DNA of 64,000 nt, taken from NCBI RefSeq assembly GCF_036226885.1, contig NZ_CP109027.1, positions 4,898,001-4,962,000 of the forward strand, written 5' to 3'. Every line of letters begins with the position of its first letter. Within the stretch, counting starts at the first letter, position 1. A model generated the notes under the pieces. That model was given only the letters and a program-made list of their open reading frames with translations. It searched no databases and was not told the DNA's origin. Shown here piece after piece: positions 52,015-60,973 of the stretch. The position numbers and the translations under genes were made by a program. This DNA comes from Streptomyces sp. NBC_00663. Its GTDB lineage: Bacteria; Actinomycetota; Actinomycetes; Streptomycetales; Streptomycetaceae.

Positions 52015-52272
52015 ATGAGCGGGTTCACCCTCACCGAGTTCCGGAAGGTCGTGGAGGCGTGTCTGGAGGGGGCGGATGCCGCCGCCCTCGACGAGTCCGC
52101 CATGGACACCGACTTCGGCGACCTGGGATACGACTCCCTGGTCGTCTACGAGATCGCCATGCGGGTGCAGGACGAGTACCGGGTCACCATCCCGGACGAG
52201 GCCTTCGACGACCTGCGCACGCCGGCCGCCTTCATCGCCTACGTGGACGCCGGGCTCCCGGCGGACCGATGA
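52015..52272 (+). CDS. Type II PKS acyl carrier protein, ACP1
   Basis: The 85-residue carrier protein has FGDLGYDSLVVYEIAMRVQD with phosphopantetheine Ser41 and the downstream acidic helix (VTIPDEAFDDLRTPAAFIAY). It is a four-helix ACP typical of aromatic synthases. ATG 52015 has GAAGGGG 7 bp upstream. It opens the PKS operon; the upstream 248 bp must hold the promoter, divergent from the methyltransferase. A second ACP follows KS-beta. Its stop is overlapped by an 11-codon ORF. Confidence 0.92.
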   Translation: MSGFTLTEFRKVVEACLEGADAAALDESAMDTDFGDLGYDSLVVYEIAMRVQDEYRVTIPDEAFDDLRTPAAFIAYVDAGLPADR

Positions 52273-52304
52273 CGGCCCTGCCCTGCGAGGAGCTGTTCCA
52301 GTGA
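52269..52304 (+). CDS. 11-codon relay ORF between ACP1 and KS-alpha
   Basis: The ATG overlaps the ACP1 stop (ATGA, 52269-52272) and the TGA overlaps the KS-alpha GTG (GTGA, 52301-52304). The peptide is MTALPCEELFQ. KS-alpha has GAGGAG inside this ORF as its ribosome site. The frame may only serve to hand ribosomes from ACP1 to KS-alpha. Confidence 0.45.
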   Translation: MTALPCEELFQ

Positions 52305-53581
52305 GCCGAACCGTCGCCATCACCGGCATCGGCGTGATGGCCCCCAGCGGAGTGGGCCGCAAGGCGTTCTGGGATCTGCTGATCTCCGGACGCACCGCGA
52401 CCCGCACCATCACCAGTTTCGACCCCGCCCGATTCCGCTCCCGGATGGCGGCGGAGGTCGACTTCACCGCCGAGCAGAGCACCCTCACCCCCCGCGAGCT
52501 GCGGCGCCTTGACCGGGCCGCGCAGCTCGCGGTGCTGAGCACCCGGGAGTGCCTGGAGGACAGCGGGCTCGATCTCGACACCCTCGACCCCGGGCGGATC
52601 GGCGTCAGCGTCGGCACCGCGGTCGGCGGGACGACCAGCCTGGAGCGCGAGTACCTGGTGCTCAGCGACAGCGGCCGGCTGTGGGAGGTCGACGGGAGCT
52701 ATCTGTCGCCCCATCTCTACGACGCCTTCGTGCCCAGCTCGTTCGCCGCCGAGATCGCCACGATGACGGGGGCGGAGGGGCCCGCGGCCGTCGTCTCGAC
52801 GGGGTGCACCTCCGGCATCGACGCCGTCGGCCATGCGCGCGACCTCATCGTCGAGGGCACCGTCGACGTGATGATCGCCGGTGGCACGGACGCGCCGGTC
52901 TCCCCGATCGCGGTGGCCTGCTTCGACGCGATCAAGGCCACGTCACCGCGGAACGACGACCCGGAGCACGCCTCCCGCCCCTTCGACCGCACCCGGGACG
53001 GCTTCGTCATCGCCGAGGGCGCCGCCATGCTCGTACTGGAGGAGCTGGAGCACGCGCGGGCCAGGGGCGCCCATGTGTACGCGGTCATCGACGGACACGC
53101 CTCCCGGTGCAACGCCTTCCACATGACCGGGCTGAAGCCCGACGGACGGGAGATGGCCGACGCGATCACCAGCGCGCTCGACGAGGCGCGGCTGGCGCCG
53201 GAGGCCGTCGACTACGTCAACGCGCACGGCTCCGGCACCAAGCAGAACGACCGGCACGAGACGGCGGCCTTCAAGCTGGCGCTCGGCGAGCACGCGTACC
53301 GGACGCCGGTGAGCTCCATCAAGTCGATGGTGGGGCACTCGCTCGGCGCCATCGGCTCCATCGAGATCGCCGCCTGCGCCCTGGCGATCGAGTTCGGGGC
53401 CGTGCCGCCCACGGCGAACCTGCACGAGGCCGACCCCGAGTGCGACCTGGACTACGTGCCGCTCGAAGCCCGTCCGCGTGACCTCGGGACCGTCCTGACG
53501 GTGGGGAGCGGCTTCGGCGGGTTCCAGAGCGCCCTGGTGCTGTCGCGCGAGCCGCGGGGCGGACGGGGGGTGAGGGTGTGA
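52301..53581 (+). CDS. Type II PKS ketosynthase, KS-alpha
   Basis: The 426-residue condensing enzyme has Cys169 in STGCTSGIDAVG, His in NAHGSGTKQNDRHETAAFKL and His in SMVGHSLGAIGSIEI, the full KS triad at positions standard for actinorhodin-type KS-alpha. ITGIGVMAPSGVGRKAFWDL is the N-terminal signature of aromatic type II enzymes. With KS-beta and ACP it builds the poly-beta-ketone chain. GTG 52301 overlaps the relay ORF and the next gene overlaps by 4 bp. Confidence 0.95.
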   Translation: MSRTVAITGIGVMAPSGVGRKAFWDLLISGRTATRTITSFDPARFRSRMAAEVDFTAEQSTLTPRELRRLDRAAQLAVLSTRECLEDSGLDLDTLDPGRIGVSVGTAVGGTTSLEREYLVLSDSGRLWEVDGSYLSPHLYDAFVPSSFAAEIATMTGAEGPAAVVSTGCTSGIDAVGHARDLIVEGTVDVMIAGGTDAPVSPIAVACFDAIKATSPRNDDPEHASRPFDRTRDGFVIAEGAAMLVLEELEHARARGAHVYAVIDGHASRCNAFHMTGLKPDGREMADAITSALDEARLAPEAVDYVNAHGSGTKQNDRHETAAFKLALGEHAYRTPVSSIKSMVGHSLGAIGSIEIAACALAIEFGAVPPTANLHEADPECDLDYVPLEARPRDLGTVLTVGSGFGGFQSALVLSREPRGGRGVRV

Positions 53582-54975
53582 CCGCGACCTCCGTGACCGC
53601 GACCTCCGCGACCGGCGCCTCCATGACCGAGTTCGCTGCGACCGAGTCCGCTGCGACCGGGGCCCCCGTGGCCGGGCTCTCCCCCGGCACCGCCCCTCCG
53701 GTCGTCACCGGTATCGGTGTCGTCGCGCCGAACGGGCTCGGCGTCCAGGAGTGGTGGGACGCGACCCTGCGCGGCGAGTCCGGCATCCGGCTCGTCCCGG
53801 GCTACGACGCCGCCCGCTATCCCTCGCCGCTGGCCGGCGTGGTCACCGGCTTCGACGCGGCCGCGATGCTGCCGGGGCGGCTGCTGCCGCAGACGGACCG
53901 GGTCACACGGCTCGCGCTTGTCGCCGCGCAGTGGGCGATCGAGGACTCGGGGGTCGATCCGGCGGCGCTGCCCGAGTACACGACCGGGGTCGCCACCTCG
54001 AACGCGACCGGCGGCTTCGAGTTCACCCACCGCGAGGTCCGCAAGCTGTGGACCGAGGGGCCGGGACGGGTCAGCGTCTACGAGTCGTTCGCCTGGTTCT
54101 ACGCCGTGAACACCGGCCAGATATCCATCCGGCACGGTCTGCGCGGCCCCGGCAGTGTGATCGTCGCCGACCAGGCGGGCGGTCTGGACACCTTCGGCCA
54201 GGCCCGGCGGATGCTGGGCAAGGGCGCGGCCCTGGTGGTGTCGGGCGGGGTCGAATCCGCCCTCGATCCCTGGGGGCTGCTCTCGCACCACTCCGGGGGA
54301 CGGCTCTCGGGGGTGCGCGATCCGGCCCGGGCGTATCTGCCGTTCGACGAGGCCGCCGCCGGGCATGTGCCCGGGGAGGGCGGCGCGCTGCTCGTCGTGG
54401 AGAGCGCGAGCGGCGCCGCCGAGCGGGGCGCCCGACAGGTGTACGGGCAGCTGGCCGGGCACGCCTCGACCTTCGATCCGCCGCCGGGCTCCGGCCGGCC
54501 GCCGGGGCTGGCCCGGGCCGCACGGCTCGCGCTGGCCCAGGCGGGGGTGGCACCGGCGGACGTCGACGTGGTCTTCGCCGACGCTGCGGCGCGGCCGGCC
54601 CTCGACGACGCCGAGGCCGCCGCCCTGGCGGAGCTGTTCGGCCCCTACGGCGTGCCCGTCACCGCGCCCAAGACCCTGACCGGACGGCTGACCGCGGGGG
54701 GTCCGCCGCTGGACGTCGTCGCCGCGCTGCTCACCCTGCGGCACGGACTCATCCCCCCGACCGCTCATGTGGAGCGCCCCGTTCCACGGCATCGGCTCGA
54801 CCTCGTACGCGGCGAGCCCCGCCCCGCCCGGGTGCGCACGGCACTCGTGCTGGCCCGTGGCCAGGGGGGCTTCAACTCGGCCCTGGTCGTCACCGCCCCG
54901 CCCGTCACGCCCGGCACGTCCGCCGCGACGGACGCGGACCACGGCCCCCGAACAGAAGAGGAAGGCACAGCGTGA
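53578..54975 (+). CDS. Type II PKS chain-length factor, KS-beta
   Basis: The 465-residue KS-alpha homologue has Gln199 in VIVADQAGGLDTFG, where KS-alpha carries Cys, the hallmark of KS-beta. It pairs with KS-alpha and sets chain length. An N-terminal extension of ~40 residues is made of TATSV/TATSA and ATESAATGA repeats, absent from usual KS-beta proteins; an in-frame ATG 15 codons in (53623) would shorten it. GTG overlaps the KS-alpha stop (GTGA). Confidence 0.95.
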   Translation: MTATSVTATSATGASMTEFAATESAATGAPVAGLSPGTAPPVVTGIGVVAPNGLGVQEWWDATLRGESGIRLVPGYDAARYPSPLAGVVTGFDAAAMLPGRLLPQTDRVTRLALVAAQWAIEDSGVDPAALPEYTTGVATSNATGGFEFTHREVRKLWTEGPGRVSVYESFAWFYAVNTGQISIRHGLRGPGSVIVADQAGGLDTFGQARRMLGKGAALVVSGGVESALDPWGLLSHHSGGRLSGVRDPARAYLPFDEAAAGHVPGEGGALLVVESASGAAERGARQVYGQLAGHASTFDPPPGSGRPPGLARAARLALAQAGVAPADVDVVFADAAARPALDDAEAAALAELFGPYGVPVTAPKTLTGRLTAGGPPLDVVAALLTLRHGLIPPTAHVERPVPRHRLDLVRGEPRPARVRTALVLARGQGGFNSALVVTAPPVTPGTSAATDADHGPRTEEEGTA

Positions 54976-55295
54976 ACGACATCGTTCTGCCGGAGCACTC
55001 CGGCCCCGAACTCCAGCTCGACGGTCCTCAATTGCAGTTCGCCGACCTGCGCAGCGTCCTCGTCGAGTGCGCCGGCGACCTGGAGGACACCGACCTCACC
55101 GAAGCGGCGCTCGACCGGCTCTTCACCGACCTGGGCTACGACTCGCTCGCGATCCTGGAGACCGCCGCGGCGGTCGGGCAGCGCTACGGCGTCGAGCTGC
55201 GCGACGAGGACGTGGCCGAGGCGGTGACACCGCGGGCGTTTCTGCTGCTGGTCAACCGGAGCCTGGCGACCGCGGCCCAGGGGACGCCGTCATGA
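54972..55295 (+). CDS. Type II PKS acyl carrier protein, ACP2
   Basis: The 107-residue carrier protein has Ser58 in FTDLGYDSLAILETAAAVGQ. It differs from ACP1 in length and sequence: an extra ~20 residues at the N-terminus (LPEHSGPELQLDGPQLQFAD) precede the fold. GTG overlaps the KS-beta stop, the usual ACP position in minimal PKS operons. Two ACPs may serve different loads, for example starter and extender, or different partner enzymes. Confidence 0.9.
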   Translation: MNDIVLPEHSGPELQLDGPQLQFADLRSVLVECAGDLEDTDLTEAALDRLFTDLGYDSLAILETAAAVGQRYGVELRDEDVAEAVTPRAFLLLVNRSLATAAQGTPS

Positions 55296-56086
55296 CCGGC
55301 ACCCGGGCCGCCGAGCCCGGCCCCGCCCTGGTCACCGGTGCGACCCGGGGCATCGGCCGCTCCGTGGCGCTGACGCTCGCCCGCCGGGGGCACCCGGTGT
55401 TCCTGTGCGCGCGCGACGCGGATGCCGTCGCCGCGGAGGTCAAGCGGCTCACCGACCTCGGCCACACGGCCGCGGGCGCCGCCTGCGACGTCACCGACGC
55501 GGCGCAGGTGCGCGCCTGGGTCGGGGCCGCCGTGGACCGCTTCGGTCCGGTGCGAGTCCTGGTCAACAACGCGGGCCGCAGCGGTGGCGGGCCGACGGCA
55601 CAGCTGTCCGAGGACCTCTGGGACGACGTGATCGCCACCAATCTGAAGAGCGTCTTCCTGGTCACCCGCGAGGTGCTGACCACGGGCGGCATGACCGGCC
55701 TGGACAGCGGACGCGTCATCAGCATCGCCTCGACCGGCGGCAAGCAGGGGGTCGTCCTCGGCGCCCCGTACTCCGCCTCCAAGCACGGCGTGGTCGGGTT
55801 CACCAAGGCCCTCGGCCTCGAACTGGCCAAGACCGGCATCACCGTGAACGCCGTCTGCCCCGGCTATGTGGAGACGGAGATGGCGGCGGAGGTGCGCAAG
55901 GGCTACGCCGGTCTGTGGGAGACCGACGAGCAGACGGTCCTGGAGCGGTTCCAGGCGAAGATCCCGATCGGCCGCTACACGGAGCCCGAGGAGGTGGCCG
56001 CGTTCGTCGGCTTCCTCGTGGGCGACGAGGCGGCCGCCATCACCGCGCAGGCGCTCAACGTCTGCGGCGGGCTCGGAAACTACTGA
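55292..56086 (+). CDS. PKS ketoreductase (SDR, ActIII-like)
   Basis: The 264-residue short-chain dehydrogenase has TGATRGIGRSVALTLARRGH (NADPH site), VLVNNAGRSGGGPTAQLSED and ISIASTGGKQGVVLGAPYSA, then SKHGVVGFTKALGLELAKTG (Ser-Tyr-Lys). PG-type motif and the GGPTAQLSEDLW loop are typical of the C-9 ketoreductases of aromatic polyketide pathways. It reduces one carbonyl of the nascent chain. ATG overlaps the ACP2 stop (ATGA). Confidence 0.92.
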   Translation: MTGTRAAEPGPALVTGATRGIGRSVALTLARRGHPVFLCARDADAVAAEVKRLTDLGHTAAGAACDVTDAAQVRAWVGAAVDRFGPVRVLVNNAGRSGGGPTAQLSEDLWDDVIATNLKSVFLVTREVLTTGGMTGLDSGRVISIASTGGKQGVVLGAPYSASKHGVVGFTKALGLELAKTGITVNAVCPGYVETEMAAEVRKGYAGLWETDEQTVLERFQAKIPIGRYTEPEEVAAFVGFLVGDEAAAITAQALNVCGGLGNY

Positions 56087-56104
56087 CACGGGGAGGGGTC
56101 GGCC

Positions 56105-57133
56105 GTGCCGATCGAATCGACCACCACGACGACCACTGCGACCACGGCTGAGACGAGGGCTGAGAGGACGGCTGAGACTACGGCCGCCGAGCACAGTGCC
56201 CGGTACGCCGGGCCGGCCCGGCGCGGCTACGGGCTGATCGCCGACGTGACCCGCTGGCCGGTGCTCTTCCCGCCGTGCCTGGCGGCCGAGGTGCTGGAGA
56301 GCGACCGGGACTCGGAGCGGATCCGGCTGTGGGCCGTCGCCGGTTCCGAGATCCGCACCTGGACGTCCCTGCGCAAACTGGACGAGGAGCGGCTGCGGAT
56401 CGACTTCCGGCAGGAGGCGCCAGGGCCGCCGCTGGAGTGGATGAGCGGGCACTGGCGGTTCGAGGAGCGGGACGGGCGCACGGAGCTGGTCCTCGGGCAC
56501 GAGTGGATCCTGGAGGCCGGGTCGGAGAGCGCGCGGACGACCGTCGCCGAGGCGCTCGGCCGCAACAGCGAGGCGGAGGTCGCGGCCGTGGCCCGCTGGG
56601 CGGGGCGGGACGCGGGCCCGGAGGAGCTGCTGTTCACCGTCCACGACGAGTACGTCGTACCGGGACCGCCGGCCGCGGTGTACGACTTCCTGTACCGGGC
56701 CGACCTGTGGCCGCAGCGTGTCGCGCACGTCGCCGAGCTCGACCTCCAGGAGGACGAGACGGCGCTGGTCGGCGGTGCCCGGGTGCAGACGCTCGACATG
56801 CGCACCCGCGGCGCCGACGGCTCCGTGCACGGCACGCAGTCGGTGCGGCTCTGCTTTCCCGGCGAACGGCTCGTCTACAAGCAGACGACCGTGCCGCGCG
56901 GGCTGCTGGGGCACAGCGGTGCCTGGCTGCTGACGGCGGCGGAGTCGGGGGACGCCACCCGGGTGGTCAGCGTCCATCAGGCCGCCCTCGACCCGGACGC
57001 GCTCGACACCGTCTTCGGCGCCGGCACCACGCTCGCCGGGGCCCGGGACCGGGCGGCGGCGCTGCTGGCCGGCAACAGCCGCCGCACCCTGGAGAGCTGC
57101 GGTGCGCATCTCCTGGCGCAGGCGCGCCGGTGA
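56105..57133 (+). CDS. Didomain aromatase/cyclase (SRPBCC)
   Basis: The 342-residue protein has two START/SRPBCC domains (~30-175 and ~180-335), the layout of ActVII/aromatase-cyclases that dehydrate and aromatise the first ring of reduced chains. Each has the GxxWPxxxPP or DLWPQRV start (DVTRWPVLFPPCLAAEVLES; LYRADLWPQRVAHVAELDLQ). A Thr-rich N-terminus (residues 5-28) is unusual. GTG 56105 has GGGGAGGGG upstream; it overlaps the cyclase gene by 4 bp. Confidence 0.9.
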   Translation: MPIESTTTTTTATTAETRAERTAETTAAEHSARYAGPARRGYGLIADVTRWPVLFPPCLAAEVLESDRDSERIRLWAVAGSEIRTWTSLRKLDEERLRIDFRQEAPGPPLEWMSGHWRFEERDGRTELVLGHEWILEAGSESARTTVAEALGRNSEAEVAAVARWAGRDAGPEELLFTVHDEYVVPGPPAAVYDFLYRADLWPQRVAHVAELDLQEDETALVGGARVQTLDMRTRGADGSVHGTQSVRLCFPGERLVYKQTTVPRGLLGHSGAWLLTAAESGDATRVVSVHQAALDPDALDTVFGAGTTLAGARDRAAALLAGNSRRTLESCGAHLLAQARR

Positions 57134-58074
57134 GCGCGTCCCGTACGGCGGCCGGGGCGTCGTACGCGCCCGCCGTCCTGGAGGAGATCGCGGACGGGGT
57201 CCACGCGTATGTGCAGGAGACCGGCGGCTGGTGCGTCAACAACGCGGGCGTGCTGCTCGACGAGGGCCGGGCGCCGGTCGTCGTGGACACCGTCGCGACC
57301 GAGGCGCGGGCCCGCCGGTTCGGCGAAGCGGTGCGCCGGCTCGGCGGGGCGGCGCCCCGGGTGCTGGTCAACACGCACTTCCACGGGGACCACACCTTCG
57401 GCAACGCGCTGGTCGGCGGCCCCGACACGGTGATCGTGGCGCATGAGCGGGCCCGCCGGGAGATGGCGGCGGCGGGCCTCGGGCTCACCGGTCTGTGGCC
57501 GGGGGTGGAGTGGGGCACGATCGAGCTCAGGCTCCCGGACACGACGTACGACCGCCGGATGGAACTGCACGTGGGCGGGCGTGCGGTCCAGCTGCTGCAC
57601 CCCGGACCGGCGCACACCACCGGGGACACCCTTGTCTGGCTCCCCGCCGAGGGGGTGCTGTTCGCGGGGGACGTCGTCCTGCCGGGGTGCACGCCCTTCC
57701 TCCTCATGGGATCGCTGAGCGGCTCCCTGCGGGCCCTCGCCGAGCTGCGCGCGCTGGCACCGCGCGTCGTGGTCGGCGGGCACGGGCCCCTCGCCGGGCC
57801 CGAGGCGATCGACGAGACGGAGCGGTATCTGCGCTGGCTGCTGCGGACGGCCGAGGACGCCCGGGCGGCCGGGCTCGCACCGCTGGAGGCGGCACGCCAG
57901 CTCGGCACCCATCCGTTCCAGGACTGGACGGACCCCGAACGCCTGGTGGGAAACCTGCACCGCGCCTACGCGGAGGCGGACGGCGGCCCGGAGGGCGAAC
58001 CCCTGGACGTGGTGCGGATCTTCGGCGAGATGGTCGAGTTCAACGACGGCAGACTGCCGGCGTGCCACGCGTGA
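57130..58074 (+). CDS. MBL-fold cyclase/hydrolase (ActIV-like)
   Basis: The 314-residue metallo-beta-lactamase-fold protein has NTHFHGDHTFGN with metal ligands His83, His85, Asp87 and His88, and further ligands His159-region (HPGPAHTTGDTLVWLP), Asp in FAGDVVLPG and His in VVGGHGPLAG. In aromatic pathways such enzymes (ActIV) close the second ring and release the product from ACP. GTG overlaps the aromatase stop (GTGA), so it belongs to the same coupled set. Confidence 0.9.
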   Translation: MSASRTAAGASYAPAVLEEIADGVHAYVQETGGWCVNNAGVLLDEGRAPVVVDTVATEARARRFGEAVRRLGGAAPRVLVNTHFHGDHTFGNALVGGPDTVIVAHERARREMAAAGLGLTGLWPGVEWGTIELRLPDTTYDRRMELHVGGRAVQLLHPGPAHTTGDTLVWLPAEGVLFAGDVVLPGCTPFLLMGSLSGSLRALAELRALAPRVVVGGHGPLAGPEAIDETERYLRWLLRTAEDARAAGLAPLEAARQLGTHPFQDWTDPERLVGNLHRAYAEADGGPEGEPLDVVRIFGEMVEFNDGRLPACHA

Positions 58075-58108
58075 GGCGGGGGCGTTCCCGGCGGTCCGCG
58101 TGCCGGTC

Positions 58109-58801
58109 ATGACGGCGTCCCCCGGGCCGTGGCTGAGTGATGGGCTGCTTCCCGGCTGGGTCCGGGTGGTGGAGATGTGTGTGGACGCGTCGGTCACGGC
58201 GTTGCATCGCGAGGAGCGTGAGCTGCTCGGCCCGGCGGCGGTGGAGCGGCGGTGGCGTGAGTTCGCCACCGGGCGGGTCTGCGCCCGGCAGGCCCTCACC
58301 GCCCTCGGGGTGCCGCTGTCCGGTCCGCTGCTGCGTGGGCCGGACGGCGCCCCGTGCTGGCCCGACGGCGTTCGGGGCAGCATCACGCACTGTCCCGGGT
58401 ACCGCGCCGCCGCGGTCGCCTTCGCCGCCGACGCCCGGGCGTTGGGGATCGACGCGGAGCCGCCCGGACCGCTGTCGCCCGCCGCGACGGCGGCACTGAC
58501 CACGGCCGCGGAACGCGGGTCGCTCCCGCCGCCGCACGCCCATGTCCCCTGGGAGACGGTGCTGTTCAGCGCGAAGGAAGCGGCGTACAAGGCGTGGGCC
58601 CCGACGCTCGGACCGGGCCGCTCCCTCGCTCTGCGGGACGCGCGTGTGCGCCTGGTCCCGGTCGCCGCGGACACCGGCCGTCTGGAAGTCCGGCACGGGC
58701 GCGGGGAGTTGCCCCGGCTGGAGGGTGCCTACCGGCTGACGTCGGACCTGATCGTGACGGCCGCCTACCTGCCGGCCGGTGCCGCCGCCGACGACGACTG
58801 A
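58109..58801 (+). CDS. 4'-Phosphopantetheinyl transferase (Sfp type)
   Basis: The ~230-residue enzyme converts apo-ACPs to holo form using CoA. Motifs are the GRVCARQALTALG helix, GSITHCPGYRAAAVA, LGIDAEP (Mg2+ site Asp-x-Glu) and FSAKEAAYKAW (second Glu-Lys). The ATG at 58109 is used; GTG 58100 adds three residues, and neither has a clear ribosome site. Presence in the locus means the two ACPs have a dedicated activator. Gap of ~34 bp from the cyclase. Confidence 0.9.
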   Translation: MTASPGPWLSDGLLPGWVRVVEMCVDASVTALHREERELLGPAAVERRWREFATGRVCARQALTALGVPLSGPLLRGPDGAPCWPDGVRGSITHCPGYRAAAVAFAADARALGIDAEPPGPLSPAATAALTTAAERGSLPPPHAHVPWETVLFSAKEAAYKAWAPTLGPGRSLALRDARVRLVPVAADTGRLEVRHGRGELPRLEGAYRLTSDLIVTAAYLPAGAAADDD

Positions 58802-58842
58802 GCGCCGTCGGGCCGTCGGGCCTGCCGGTGGTGCGTGACGAC

Positions 58843-59868
58843 TCATCGGCCGCCGTCGTGCGCGGGCGAGCGGGGTGCCGCGTACGTCCTGACGGTCGCC
58901 ATCGCCCGGTCGAACGCCTCGGCGTCCGCCGGGCCGCCGGTGTGGGCGGCCGGGGCGAGCAGGGGCAGTACCTGGGAGGCGCCGCCGCGGACGGCGGGGT
59001 GGCGGCGGGCCGCGGCGCCGAGGGAGCGGTCGGGTGACGCGTCGAGCAGCAGCAGCCCAGGATCGGTGCCCGAGGCGTCGAGCAGCGACATGAGCGCGGG
59101 CCAGTACCGCACGGGCAGCGCGATCTGGTCGCCCCAGAACGCCGGGTCGACGGCCTCGCTGTCGCGCAGGGGCCGTGCCGTACGGCAGGACACCAGCGCC
59201 GTGCGGGCGGGTGCCGGGCGCAGGGCCGCCACCTCCCGGGTGAAGCGCCGGGCCGTGGCCGACACCGACGGGCTGTGGAAGGCGTGCCCGGAGCGCAGCG
59301 GCAGCACCGTGCGGCCCGCGGCCGTCAGTGTCGCGCGCACCCGCTCCAGCGCGTCGGAGGGACCGGCGAGCACCGTCTGGCGGGGGCCGTTGACCGCGGC
59401 GACCGTCACCGGGCCGAGGTCGGCGGGCAGTTCGTCCTCGGCCGCCGCCACCGCGAGCATCCCGCCCCGGCCGTCGTCCCCGACGACCCGGGCCCGCGCC
59501 GCCGCGAGCCGGCCCAGATCGGCGGCGCGGAACACCCCGGCCAGCACGGCGGCGGCCAGCTCACCGGCGCTGTGTCCGAGCAGCACCCCGGGCGGGCCCA
59601 CGGTGGCGGCGACCGCCCGACCGAGCGCGTACCCGACGCCGAGCAGGAGCGGCTGGGCGATCCGGGCGTCGTCGAGGTCCGGGTGGGGCGCGGCCCGCAG
59701 CCAGTGCCGGGCGAGCTGGTCACCCTGCCCGCCCTGTGCATCGAGCGCGTCGAAGAATCCGTCCATGGTCGCGGTGAACCGCCGGTGCGCCCCGTACAGT
59801 CCCGCGGCCATGCGCTCGCGCTGGCTGCCCTGTCCGGGGAGCAGCAGCACGGTCATCGGGTGACTCAC
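58843..59868 (-). CDS. Discrete acyltransferase (malonyl-CoA:ACP transacylase type)
   Basis: The 341-residue protein has LLLPGQGSQRERMAAGLYGA, Ser100 in VLLGHSAGELAAAVLAGVFR, and His in SGHAFHSPSVSATARRF, with the usual AT fold. It loads acyl groups onto ACPs. Type II aromatic loci normally borrow the fatty-acid malonyltransferase, so a dedicated copy suggests special loading. GHAFHSP at the extender-specificity site differs from the malonyl-type HAFHS consensus only slightly. GTG 59866-59868 has AGGAGG 6 bp upstream; ATG 59856 is an alternative. Opposite strand to the PPTase. Confidence 0.9.
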   Translation of the reverse strand: MSHPMTVLLLPGQGSQRERMAAGLYGAHRRFTATMDGFFDALDAQGGQGDQLARHWLRAAPHPDLDDARIAQPLLLGVGYALGRAVAATVGPPGVLLGHSAGELAAAVLAGVFRAADLGRLAAARARVVGDDGRGGMLAVAAAEDELPADLGPVTVAAVNGPRQTVLAGPSDALERVRATLTAAGRTVLPLRSGHAFHSPSVSATARRFTREVAALRPAPARTALVSCRTARPLRDSEAVDPAFWGDQIALPVRYWPALMSLLDASGTDPGLLLLDASPDRSLGAAARRHPAVRGGASQVLPLLAPAAHTGGPADAEAFDRAMATVRTYAAPRSPAHDGGR

Positions 59869-59975
59869 CCGCGGCCTCCTTTCTGTTCTTTCTGCGGACA
59901 CGGCCCGGTCGGCCGGAGCCGCGACCTTGCCCCCGGTTTCTCGATCCGGAGTGGACGCGGGCTCGAGCGGATCTC

Positions 59976-59993
59976 GTGTCCGGGTGCCGACAC
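59976..59993. promoter_or_regulatory. Candidate operator between the divergent AT and DUF6081-like genes
   Basis: GTGTC (59976-59980) and GACAC (59989-59993) are inverted around an 8-bp centre inside the 157-bp divergent gap, well placed to control both genes. Confidence 0.35.
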
Positions 59994-60025
59994 TCGCGGC
60001 CCGCGACCACGTCTCCGGAGGAACC

Positions 60026-60961
60026 ATGGAGCTGTTCGACGACAATTTCCGCGCCGGCCTCGACGGCGCCTGGGACGTTCCGCCGCTGCAACCGGTGACC
60101 GTGCGGACCGCGGCCGAGGGCCTGACGGTCACGCCGGCCGACACCGACCCGCTCACCGGCGAGCCCGCGTTCGCGCCGCCGGCCGAGGGGCGCGGGGGCG
60201 GACCCGGCCCCGGTGATCATCTCGCGTGGGTGGCGCTGGCCCGTGGACCGGGCGGCGCCCGGGGGTTCGAGGTGCCGGCCGACGGGACCGTGGAGTGCGC
60301 GGCGACCCTGTCGGCGCGCGGTCTGGGCGGGGCCCGGCATCCCTTCGGCGCGGCGGTGCCCGACCCGGACGGTGACGTCCGGCTGGCGACCGCGGCTCTG
60401 ATCACGATGGACCCCCTCTCCCATGTGGTCTGCGACTTCCTGCTGACCAACACCCGCGTGCACGCCCTCTACGAGCGGGTGCCGTTCCCCGGCGAGCGGT
60501 ACGCCGCGTTCTCGTACGCCGTCCCGGTGGCCTCCCGCACTCCCGGCGCGTGGCACCGGCTCTCGGTCCGGTACGAGGCGGGCGGCACCCGTGTGGTGTG
60601 GCGCGTCGAGGGCGTGGAGGTCTTCCGGGTGGACCGGCCGGGGCTGCGGCCCGCGGACCGCGGCGGGCTGCTGCTGGACCACGGCGGGGAGGAGGGCGAG
60701 CCGGTGCGGCTGGGCCGGATGGTTCCGGCGCTCGGGCTGCTCACCCTGCTGGACGGCGCGGGCCCCGACGGCCGGGGTCTGGTCCGGCCGGCCGCGGGGA
60801 GCGGGACCTGGTTCGACCCGCGCGTCGGGGCGCCCCGGGAGCAGGAGTTCGTGGGCGACGACGACCTGCTGAAGCAGTCGGCGTGGCGGCCCGGAGCCGT
60901 GCTCGGGGCACGTCGGGTGACGGTGCGGGCCGAGGTTGACAGCGGGGTGCGGGGATCCTAG
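60026..60961 (+). CDS. DUF6081-like protein
   Basis: The 311-residue protein is strand-rich throughout (MELFDDNFRAGLDGAWDVPP; ITMDPLSHVVCDFLLTNTRV; YAAFSYAVPVASRTPGAWHR), consistent with a concanavalin-like or jelly-roll sandwich, with the motif WRVEGVEVFRVD. It is homologous to the C-terminal part of the gene at 63118-64000. No signal peptide here, unlike what such folds often show. Role in the pathway unknown. ATG has GGAGGAA 4 bp upstream. Confidence 0.7.
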   Translation: MELFDDNFRAGLDGAWDVPPLQPVTVRTAAEGLTVTPADTDPLTGEPAFAPPAEGRGGGPGPGDHLAWVALARGPGGARGFEVPADGTVECAATLSARGLGGARHPFGAAVPDPDGDVRLATAALITMDPLSHVVCDFLLTNTRVHALYERVPFPGERYAAFSYAVPVASRTPGAWHRLSVRYEAGGTRVVWRVEGVEVFRVDRPGLRPADRGGLLLDHGGEEGEPVRLGRMVPALGLLTLLDGAGPDGRGLVRPAAGSGTWFDPRVGAPREQEFVGDDDLLKQSAWRPGAVLGARRVTVRAEVDSGVRGS

Positions 60962-60973
60962 ATTCAGCGTTAG

